From positions 28,514,276-28,578,275 of the forward strand of contig OX387193.1 in the NCBI GenBank assembly GCA_947561395.2: DNA of 64,000 bases, in the 5' to 3' direction. Source of the DNA: Buxus sempervirens. Taxonomy: Eukaryota; Streptophyta; Magnoliopsida; Buxales; Buxaceae. Below the pieces are notes generated by a model. That model did not search any database. It was not told the origin of the DNA and saw nothing but the letters and a program-made list of their open reading frames with translations. Made by a program: the position numbers and the translations under genes. Positions 26,701 to 38,700 of this stretch are shown one piece after another. Position 1 is the stretch's first letter. Every line of letters starts with the position of its first letter.

Positions 26701-29700
26701 ACATTTGGATTGCAGGAACATATGTTGGGAACTAGAATTGGGACATAACACTGTCTATTATGACGTTTGGTAAACCAATTCTTTTGAGAACTCGAACTCA
26801 CGCTTGAGAGTTTTAGAGCCCAATTCATGCACAACATTAGAATTACAAGTCAAACCAAGCAGTGTTGCTTGTAATTCTTCAATGAGTTAGAATTCATGCA
26901 AGACATAAACTCGAAGTAGCCTCTCTACTTACAACTCTTCTTAGTCAAAGCAGCACATCCCCAAAGACTACCCACCAGCTTTTCTTCTTCATCATGCAAT
27001 AGATAGCCCATCAATTGCAACAAACTCCCCCCCTCACTCTTGTTTGGGTGTTGATTGTTTTACATGCCTGGAAATCTGTTAGGATAACAATCTTCATAGC
27101 ATTGGAGAACAAAGTCTCCATCAACAGCCAATCCCCCATCAATTTCTGTAACAGCAACAACACTGCCTCCGTATCTTAACACCTTGTCTTAGAGCTTTTA
27201 TGTTTCATCTTCTAAGTTTCCTAGCCTGTTAATCAGTAAAATCCTAGAAAACTTAATGGAACAAGTGGTTGATAGCACCGACGGTAATAAATCTGAAAAG
27301 CCTGAGACGTCTTGGGAAAATGGATTGGAATTCAAATCAAGTTTCAACTAAAAAAGAGAGTTCAATTGCATGAATAATCTCATCATTAAAAGAGTCCACA
27401 TCCGAGTACTTGTGGCAGCCAATGGGCATTTCTATATCAATAATAAGCTAAGTGTTGTTCATTGGCAAATCCTGTGGAACAAAAAATTTTCTGTTTCACA
27501 GTAGCTGACTCTTAAATAGACAGATACGGCAAATTCAGGTTTATTTGAGGGTAGCCAACAGGCACGCACACACCACAACACTAAATAATGCTTCTTCATG
27601 TCCTTCACAGAAACTTTCTAGCTTTTAGCAATATTGATCTCACATGATGCAATAAAGCATATCTATCATATACATCTACAAAGTTCTAAAGTTTTTGCAT
27701 CAAATGTTTCAAATTAATACATCAATTCTTACAGATTTATGCGCATTCAAAGAGCAGAAATGGAACCTAAACAATTTCAAGTAAAAACCAGTCTCAACAA
27801 ACGTCCAAATTTTAACATCTATGAATTTAATTCTTTAGATTTTAAATTCATGTGCATTAGAATTTTTAAATTTCATGGGCACTAGAACTCTTGCAGATGT
27901 TGCTTAAGGTAGACAAGTCAAGAAGTTGTAAACATTATTGAAAACGAAAGAGATAATAGAGAGAAGAGAGGGAGAAGAGAGGGAGAATCAATTGAATTCT
28001 TCTCATGATTTCCATACATCTATATAGTATTCAGTAGTGTACATGAAAGGAAACTTTCTATCTCTCAAATGTTCCATGACACACACCCATAAATCACTAC
28101 TTTTCATAACAAGACTTTCCATAACACACACCCATAAATCACTACGTAAATCACTACTTTCTATAACACTCCCCCTCAAGCTGGAGCATATATATCATAT
28201 AAGCCTAGCTTGGAACAAATAAATCCCAATCGATTCCCACATACAGGTTTCATAAATATATCTGCAAGTTGATCTTCAATCTTCACATAAGATGTAGAAA
28301 TATCTCCACTAAGAATCTTGTCTCGAATAAAATGACAATCAACCTCTATGTGCTTCGTCCATTCATGAAAGATAGGATTGGACGATGTGTATAGCAACTT
28401 GATTATCACAATACAACGGAATTGGAGTTGGGGTGATAAAACCAATCTCTCGAAGAAAGTGTTGCATTCATGTCAACTCACTAGTGGTATGAGCCATTAC
28501 TCAGTATTCTGCTTCTGCACTAGACCGTGCTACTATAGTTTGTTTCTTACTCTTCCAAGTAACTAGATTGCCACCTAGAAAAGTACAGTAACCTGTAGTA
28601 GATCTTCTATCTGAAGGAGATCCAGCCCAATCGGCATCAGTAAAACCCTCTACTCTAAAATGTCCATTCCGTTTGTAAAGAAGCCCAAGACCAGGTGCTT
28701 TTTCAGATAACAAACAATACGAAGCACAGCCTCCCAATGTGGGATTCTTAGGGCATCCAAGAATTGATTAACTCACTGCATAAGAAATGTCTGGTTGAGT
28801 GATAGCTAGACAATTCAGCTTACCCACCAACTAACGATATCTGCTAGTTTCTTCAAACACCTCCCCATCATCCTTTAACAATTTCTAGTTCGGTTCTATA
28901 GGGCTTTCAACTGGTCGAGCTCCTAACAGCCCTGTTTCTTCTAATAGTTCTTCTAACAGATCAAGGGTGTATTTCCTTTGAGACATATTAATACCTTCTT
29001 GAGACCTAGCAACCTCAATACCTAGGAAGTATTGAAGCTTGCCCAAGTCTTTAGTATGAAATTGAGCCTGTAAGAATTCCTTCAAATTGGAGATCCTGTC
29101 ATAGTCATCCCCAGTAATCACAATATCATCTACATACACAATAAGAAGAGAATAACCTACATCAATTATGAGAATGGAAAACCGAATGATCTAAATGACA
29201 TCTATGAAGGCCAAACGCTAACACAGCATTAGAAAACTTCCCAAACCATGCTCTTGGTGACAACTTCAAACCATACAAGGCATTTTTCAACTTACATACA
29301 CTACCTCGATACTCTCCCTGAGCAACAAACCCAAGTGGTTGCTCCATACAAACTTCTTCAAGTACGTCACCATGAAGGAAAGCATTTTTAACATCCAAAT
29401 AAAACAAAGGCCAATCAAAATTAGCAGTAAGAGAAATCAAGATACGCACTGAAGATATCTTGGCAACCGAGAGAATGTCTCATCATAATCGATGCCATAA
29501 GTCTTGAGTATACCCCTTTGCTACCAAGCGGGCCTTTAGACGCTCAACAGAACCATCCGGGTTGTATTTCACAGTACACACCCACCAACAACCATAGTTC
29601 TAAATATCGTGCCGTATCGGTCAATATGTATCGTGTATCGTGTGATATGGCACGATACACAACAATATATCCATAAGTCAATTGTATTGGTCGATACGGT

Positions 29701-32700
29701 TATCGATACGCTCGATACATAGTCGATACTCTCGATACAGTCAATACTTAACAAAAAAATATGACAGAAGAGGTCATTCTAAAGAAAGACCTATTCTCTC
29801 AAACCAAAAGAAGTTCGGAGAAACCTTTCCATCCCATTGTTTGAAGCCTATTTTCAACCTGATTTCTCAAATAATTTTTGAGAAACAACTTCTTTCAATT
29901 AATCAAACGAAGAAATTGTATTGGTTGATATTCTGTATATCAATCTCCATGATTTAGTTATTGATATTTGTATGGATTATTAAACATTTTGTGTATGGTT
30001 GTAATTGTATCAAGTATAATATGAATGAATTTTCTTACTCTTGTTTTTAGTTTATCTAGAATATTGTAGCTTTTATTAATCTGTAAGTACTTTTTCTGAA
30101 GTTCTTATTCATCTGCGCATATGCCGATTTGTTTCCATACCAATACGTGTTATGTGTAGGCTTATGATGTAAAAAACATGTTTATTTATCATATTTTAGC
30201 TTATCTTTCTATTCAAATCAGTTTTGTTTTTATGTATCCACCATTTTTTGTGCGTATCCACCATTTTATAGTGTATCCATGCGTATCCAATACGTATCTC
30301 GATACATATCCATTTTTGGATTAGTCAATACGGCACATCGGCACGATATTTTGAACCATGCCAACAACCAAATGGTGTCTTACCCCTCGGTAGCGGAACA
30401 AGATCCCAAGTGTCATTCTAATGCAACGCAGCCATCTCCAATTCCATGGATGTCCTCCATCCTGTATCAGATAAGGCCTCCTGTACTAAGGAACACAAGT
30501 ATTGGAGGCAAGAGAAGTAAAAGATGAGAAAGATGGAGACAAGTTATGATATGAGACATGATTGTTGACAGGATGACGAGTAACACAAGAACAAGTACCT
30601 TTCCAGAGAGCAATGGGTAATGACTAAGAACTAGTAGAGTCTTCAGGATCCACAGGCACCAATTCAGATGGTAGAGGTGCAGAAGTAGATGGATGTGCAC
30701 AACGAGAATACACCTTAAATGGAACTAGGGAACGAGATGACTCAGATACACCTTCAATGGTAGGGAGATGATCCCCTTCAAAAGAAAGACTTGGAGCCGG
30801 TAAGGGAACAAAATTAGGAAATATACAATCATGAAGGGAATGGGTAGTAAAGAAATATGAGGTAGACTCAAAAAAGGTAACATCAGCACTGGTGAAATAA
30901 CAACGAAGAGTAGGACTATAGCAACAATAACCTTTTTGAGTACGAGAATATCCAAGAAAATTACATTTGGAGGAACGGGGATCAAACTTGTCAAAACCGG
31001 GACCAAGATTATGAACAAAACAGACATATCCAAAAGGTTTAGGAGAAAGGGAAAAAGGTTGAGAATGTGGAAATAAGACAAAATAAGGAGAGACATTATC
31101 AATAACAATGGAAGGCATGCGGTTAATTAGGTAACAAGCAATCAGGACAACATCAGTCCAAAATTGTTTCGGGACATTCATTTGAAACATAAGAGCACGA
31201 GCAACCTCTAGTAAATAACGGTTCTTGCGCTCAGCTATACCGTTTTGTTGTGGTGTGTAAGTGCAAGAGGTTTGATGAATAATACCTTTAGAAGAAAGAT
31301 ATTGTGTGAAAGCAGCTGAGATATATTCTTTGGCATTATCAGAACGCAAAATGAGAATTGGCTGTCCAAACTAAGGGGTCGTTTGGTACGGCTTCTAGAT
31401 TGTAGATTCTAGATAATAATTTGGATTTTGAAAATCAAGATTGTAAATGCTCATTGTTAGAATCCAAAATCTTGTTTTGATACTTTGGATTTTAGCACCT
31501 CGTTTAAGTGGAACCCACCACCATTAATAGCTCCTTAGTACTTGTGTGCATGTGGGACCCACCACCATTAATAGCTCTTTAATGTTTGTGTTCCAGTGGG
31601 ATCCACCACTTTTTAAGTATAAAATTTGTAGAAACCCATAAAAGAGGATTGTAGTTTTTGGGTAGATTTTAGTATCTGCTTATAAAATCAAACTTTCAAA
31701 AACCATACCAAACAACTTAATGAACCTTGGTTTTTGGATTCCAAAAGAATCCAGAAACCAAAAATCCCACCAAACGACACCTAAGTTTTAATCTCATTCC
31801 AAAACAGTTGAAAGACAAAATAATTCAAATTGATTTTGCATGAGAAATAACCAAGTCATACGAAAAATGATCATCAACAAAGGTAACAAAGTAGTGATAT
31901 TTATTAGAATCAACTCAAAAGGGTCCCCATACACAGAATGAACTAACTCAAAAGGGCTCGACACATGACTATTAGACCGAGGTGGAAACGACACACGATG
32001 ATGTTTACTCAATTGACAAACTTCACAATCTAACGACAACACATGTGTAATACTCACTACTTGATGCTTCAGGGCCGAAAGAGACGGATGGCCAAGAAGA
32101 CAGTACCACTGAAAAGGAGATAAGGAAGAGTGGAGAGCTTGAAGAGGAGAGACATGTGCAATATCCAAATAGTATAGGCCACCAACTACACGCCCCATAC
32201 CAATCATCCTCGTCGTCTTGAGATCCTAAAATATACACAAGGAGGGGTAAAAGGTTACAGAACACTAGAGAGTCTTAGTAAGCTTGCTAATAGAAAGTAA
32301 ATTAAAACAAAAATCAGGAATATGAAAAACAAACAACAAATTGATATCATGAGTTAGATTGAGGACTCCTGAACCTGCTACTGAAGCTAGGGAACCATTA
32401 GCAAGTGTAACAATTTGTGGTGAAGGACAAGAAATATAATTAGATAAAGAGTTAGACAAACCAATCATATGTTTAGAGGCGCTGGAATCGATAACTCAAG
32501 GAGCTGGAGTGGAGGAATAAAGACAAGCAAGTGAAGTACCTGACTGAGTAAGAGTAGCTATGGAAGTGGAGGTAGCCTTGTAAGGATCTGGTCAAGCATA
32601 GTAATTTAATGCTAGTAAGACTTTGACCAAGACCATGAGTCCTCAATATTACCAATTCCTATTGGCTGTGTACGGTTGTATTGCTGGTTGCACATACACC

Positions 32701-35700
32701 GTATCATATTTAATTTATTGAGATCTGAAAAATAATCGAAGGCTAAGATTTATTCTTTTTTAATGGAGGATATTAAGTTCGAATTAAGAGATTGGGATTT
32801 CCAAAAACCCTATTTTCGTTTTAGGGAGAGTACGACCACTTTGGCGAAGAGTTTGGGAAGAAAAGTGTAGAAAACTTGTGGATTTGCTACTTTTGATCAA
32901 AGATCTATTGAAGGTAAGTGGTTTTAATTCATTTCCTATGCTTATAATGCTCTATTCCTCTTACTTGCATCATGAGTTTATACTACATATGAATGTGAAG
33001 TTTGGAATACTTTTTTTGGGGTTGAACACGTTATCAAACAATTTGCTGTTAGGGTTCAACCCATTATCAATTATTTTTCTTTTTGAGATGAAATCATCAA
33101 ATAATTAATGCTTCATTGTGTTGCTTTTGGGACTAAACTCATTTGCAATTGTTTTAGATTCTTCAACGAGTATGCCATTATAGTTGAACTCGTTCTTAAT
33201 TATTTTGGTTCTGCAGAGTGTTTGCTTTTAGAGTTGAACTCAATTTTAATTACTTTAGTTCTACAACTTTTGGGATTGAACTAAATTTTAATTATTTAGT
33301 TATTCAACGTGATTGCCTTTTTGGTTGGACTCAATACCAATTATTTTACTTTTTGGGTTGAACTTTTTTATTAATTATTTTGCTTTTAGGGGTTACATTT
33401 GTTTTTAATTATTTTACTTCTCAACGTGTTAGTGAGATTTCATTAGATTACAGAATGAACTTTCATTAAAATAATAATAATTCTCACCTCATGATTACAA
33501 CATTAAATAAATTTGAACTAAAAATAAAACAAAAATTATTCTTAAAAGGTTCTCAAAGTTGACCTGGAAAGATAGGTGGTGTTCTAAACTTTCTGATTTT
33601 TTATTTATTTATGTAATTTGTTCCTTGATGTGGGGTTTGCCTTGGATCATGATAGCAGCAAGGAATCACATGGGGTTACCTTCATGTTGTTTTAAAATTA
33701 AATGCTTTATGCATATGTAAGTTAGAGCTATTATTTGTAAATTTAAATGTGTTCACATTATTGTTGGGTGTTGGAAATTATTTATGAATTCATGATACAA
33801 GATGATTGTACTGCCAGTGGCAAAGACTGCTAGTTCAATACCCAGTAAGAGGAATTGCTGGGATGATGATTATACTGCTAGTTAACACACTAATACAATA
33901 CCAACCTAAATAAACGTTAGAAGATTTATGAGATTGTATTGTTAGTTGAGATACTAGTTCAGTACCCAGTTTAGGAAAAACTTGCGGGATAATCTTTGAT
34001 GTACTTCTAGTATTTGCCATGTACTAGTTAAGTACTCACAAGAATTACCGATGGGAGGATTGTACTCCTAGGGCATTACCTAGTTGAGTAACCAGTGAAG
34101 AACGCCTACTGAGATATGGATTGTGATGAGTACTCCTGGCTTATAGTGCTAGTATGAGTACCCAGTGTGACAACCTATTAAAAAGAATTTTTGTTTTATT
34201 TTTAGTTCAAATTTATTTAGTGTTGTAAACATAAGATGAGAATTATTATTATTTTAATGAAAGTTCATTCTGTAATCTCATGAAATCTCACCAACACGTT
34301 GAGAAGTAAAATAATTAAAAACAAATGTAACCCCCAAAAGCAAAATAATCAATAAAAAGGTTTAACCCAAAAAGTAAAATAATTGGTATTGAGTCCAACC
34401 AAAAATGGAATCACGTTGAATAACTAAATAATTAAAATTTAGTTCAATCCCAAAAGTTGCAGAACTAAAGTAATTAAAATCAAGTTCAACTCTAAAAGCA
34501 AACACTCTGCAGAACCAAAATAATTAAGAACGAGTTCAACCATAATGGCATACTCGTTGAAGAATCTAAAACAATTGCAAATGAGTTCAGTCCCAAAAGC
34601 AACACGATGAAGCATTAATTATTTGATGATTTCATCAAGAAAAATAATTGATAATGAGTTGAACCCCGACAGCAAATTGTTTGATAACGTATTCAATCCC
34701 AAAAAAAGTATTCCAAACTCCACATTCATACGTAGTATAAACTAATGATGAAAGTAAGAGGAATAGAGCATTATAAGCATAGGGAATAAATTAAAACCAC
34801 ATACCTTCAATATATCTTTGATCAAAAGTATTAAATCCACAAGTTTTCTGCACTTTTCTTCCCAAACTCTTCCCAAAAGTGGCCGTACTCTCCCAAAAAC
34901 GAAAATAAGGTTTTTGGAACTCCTAATCTCTTAATTAAACCCTAATATCCTTCATTAAAAGAGAATAAATCTTAGCCTTTGATTACTTTTCAGATCTCAA
35001 TAAATTAAATATGATACGGATCACATGCAACCACCAATACAACCGTACACAACCAATAAGAACTAGTAATATTGAGGACTCATGGTCTTGGTCAAAGTCT
35101 TACTAGCATTAAATTACTATGCTTGACCAGGTCCTTACAAGCCTGCTGTTGACTCAGAAACTTGGCATACGCATCACATGGAATAGAAATCATCTGAGTC
35201 TCAACAGAAGAGGAGCCAGAGGGGGTGGATCATCAGTGGAGACATGATGGGTAGAGCTAGCAGGGCGACCATGTAAGTCCCAACAAAAATTACCATGTGA
35301 TTGCAATGACCACAATAAGAGCACTTCTTATTGGAACGACCACAATAAGAACACCTCTTAATTCAACCCTAATATCCTTCATTAAAAGAGAATAAATCTT
35401 AGCCTTTGATTACTTTTCAGATCTCAATAAATTAAATATGATACGGTGCACGAGCAACCACTAGTACAACCGTACACAACCAATAGGAATTGGTAATATT
35501 GAGGACTCATGGTCTTGGTGAAAGTCTTACTAGCATTAAATTACTATGCTTGACCAAGTCCTTACAAGCTTGCTGTTGACTCAGAAACTTGGCATACGCA
35601 TCACATGGAATAGAAATCATCTCAGTCTCAACAGAAGAGGAGCTAGAGGGGGGTGGATCATCAGTGGAAACATTATGATCAGAGCTAGCAGGGCGACCAT

Positions 35701-38700
35701 GTAAGTCCCAACACAAATTCACCATGTGATTGGAACAACTGCAATAAGAGCACTTCTTAGTCTCACGGCTCCCAACACAACCTCCACCCCGGGTATCACG
35801 ACCACCCCGATTACTCAAAGGACGAGTCCATCCAGTAGAATCATGAGAACCACCATGGGAAGCAATAAAGGCTGATTTAACTCCTTGCTGGTCAGATTTC
35901 AAAGGGGGATCATTCTCAGACAAGGTGGCACAATAGAGTCAAGAAAAGACCTCTGGTAGAGAAGGAAGCTGAGTACCACCCAAAATCTGAGCTCGAAGTG
36001 GCTCATACTCAGATGGTAAGCCAACCAAAAAACAAACTACATCAATATCTTGGCGTTGTTTAGTCATGGCAGCCACATCAAATGATAGGGGTTGATACAA
36101 ATTACGCTCTTCACAAACACTCATCATCTTTGAATAATAATCTTCTAAACTAATATCACTCTTCTCAAAACCGTTTCCAAACTTCATAAAGATAGCTAAG
36201 ATTACCTTAACTAGAGTACATTTGGTGGAGATGATCCCAAATAGCTTTGGCTGTTGGAAGATAGAGCAAAGTGCAACTAATGGAGGGCTAAATCCCATTG
36301 AGCATAAGAGACATAATCTGAGCATCATCTTGTTTCCACATACTAGCACGAGGGTCAAATGCAGAAGCCTTATCAGAAGTCAAATGAGAATTAAGACCTT
36401 TACCCGTGAGAAAAATTTCAACCGAGCAAAACCATAAACCATAATTCTTTGCAGTCAACTTCACAGAAGTCATTGGAGAATTCAAACAAAAGAAAATATT
36501 CAGGTTTGGAACTTCGAATTTAGTCTCCATAGAGAAAGTAACCAAATCCAACAAAATAAGAGAGACAAACAAGAGAAAGTAACAAAACAGTAACCCAATG
36601 ACTTCAACTCCACTGCTGCACAGTAACCGAGATCACAAATCCACAATCCAAAGATACTCAAAGCAACCAAGTTTATAACGACATATCAATAACGTCAACA
36701 ACTTCACAACTCAAAGCAATAACGACTAGAGCAACATCAACAACTGCACAACGCAACATCAAAGCCATGACACCAAAGCCGCATCTTCACAACAGCGACA
36801 CAGAACAACAAGAACAGCAATCAATGAGTATTAACAAAGATCCACAGCAGCATCTCAATCAACGAGAATGGCAATCTCATATCGGTAATGAGGTAAAAAA
36901 ATAGAAGAGGAAGAAGAAGAAGCAAGCAAAAAAAGAGAGACGATGGAGGAAGAACAAGAAGAAGAAAAATTTATTTCAAAAACCTCAGATCGTTATGTCT
37001 CTGATACCATGAAAACGAAAGAGAAAATAGAGAGAAGAGAGGGAGAATCAATTGAATTCTCCTCATGATTTCCATACATCTATAAAGTATTCAGTCATGT
37101 ACATGAAAGGAAACTTTCTATCTCTCAAACTTTCCATGACACACCCATAAATCACTACGTAAATCACTACTTTCCATAACACACACCCATAAATCACTAA
37201 TTTCTATAACAATTATTAATGCCTACGCACCTCAAGCAAATTTAAATGAAAGCATTAAAGGACTCTTTGGGAATAAATGAATGGGTTGATACAAACGCAT
37301 ATCTGAAAGTGAAATGATATTTATAGGAAGTGATTTAAATGGTTATGTAGGAGATGAGAATGATGGTTATAATAGAATTCATGGAGGAAGAGGCCTTGAT
37401 CAAAGGAATGAGATGGCAAGATTAATCCTTGAGTTCTCAATGGCCTATGACCTTGCTTTAGCAAATACTTTTTTCCAAAAAGGAATTGAACGTTTAGTGA
37501 CTTTTAAGAGTGGATCAAACTGGAGTCAAATTGACTCTTTTCTTCTTAGAAGAACTAGCTACTTGTAGATATTGTAAAGTTATTCCAGGCAAGATTTCAG
37601 CTTCACAACATACGTCAATGGTAATGGATATTTGTCTTAAAAAAATGGCAGAAAAACCAATACACTAAAGCAAACCCAAAGATAAAATGAGATGGAATGA
37701 TATAACCAATTGTATCACAAGACTTGGAAAAGAAGTACTAGGAGAATCGGAAGGTAATATTCCAGCTTATAGGGAAACTTGGTGGTGGAGTGGTGTAGTC
37801 CAAGAAGCTATTAAAGAGAAAAGACTTTATTTTTAAATTTGGCAAAAGAGCAAAACCCTAAGCAAACTTAGAAAGACATAAAAATGCTAAAAAAGAAACC
37901 AAGAAGAAAATTAGTGAGGCTAGAAACCATGCCTATGACAACTTTTATTATAGGTTAGGTACTAAAGAAGTTGAAAACTTTATTTATAAATTAGCAAGAT
38001 TTAGAAAGAGGAAAATTAAGGACTTAGAACAGGTTAAAAGTATTAAAAGTGAACATTCAAGAGTTCTAGCAAAAGAAAAGGAGATTAAAGAAAGAGAGAA
38101 TATTTTATGAAATTATAATGTCCCCATAAAATGGATACATTACACATAGATCTTTTTTTTTTTTTTTTTTTTGATAATTAATGATGTAGATTAAGAAAAA
38201 ATAGTTACATAGTAAATACAAGTATATATGATTTCCAATCCCTAATCCCCAAGAGAAACAAGGATACCCTCAAAAACCTATAACTTTGTAGATATGGACA
38301 AAATACATGTAAAAAAAACCCCCCCATACAAATTGGACCCTACTGTACACATGCCCCTACAAAATCCTCCACAACTAGCCCCGTATATGATAGCAATAAA
38401 GGAAGTAGAGAACAAACTTATATCCATAGGGTTCAAGTTGCAAAAGTTAAAGATACCTTAATCAAAATGAGAACAAGAAAGGCCTTGGGCCCAATGGCAT
38501 CCCTATAGAAGTATGGAAATTCATGGGAGATATTGGTGTATTTTGGTTAACTAAATTATGTAACGAAATTTTAAGGATTGAGAAAATGACAAATGCTTGG
38601 AGAAATAGTAAAAAATAATACCAACATATAAGAATAAGGGAGAAGCACAAGAGTGCTCAAATTACCATGGCATTAAACTAATGAGGTTAGAGTCAAACTA

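Larger units (their letters stand above)
27939..37211 (-). mobile_element. Copia retrotransposon, full span, dead, with ATTAT target duplication
   Basis: A 9.3 kb element in minus orientation, bounded by LTRs at 37010-37211 (5') and 27939-28168 (3'), and flanked by ATTAT at 27934-27938 and 37212-37216. A primer-binding site and polypurine tract sit at the expected places. Gag, integrase, reverse transcriptase and RNase H follow in Copia order but are broken by stops and frameshifts. Three later elements are nested inside: 29593-30360, 31375-31781 and 32585-35132. It inserted into RTE copy 2, inside the 17.3 kb EDR2 intron, in the gene's own orientation. Confidence 0.93.

Noticed and set aside
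28026-28170. Repeated ACACACCCATAAATCACTA units as a satellite
   Set aside because: They lie wholly within the Copia 3' LTR and recur in its 5' LTR, so they are LTR-internal repeats.
38151-38172. Poly-T run as an RNA polymerase III terminator
   Set aside because: The sequence next to it is the reversed L1 3' end, so the run is an L1 poly(A) tail. No tRNA-like or 5S-like gene is upstream.
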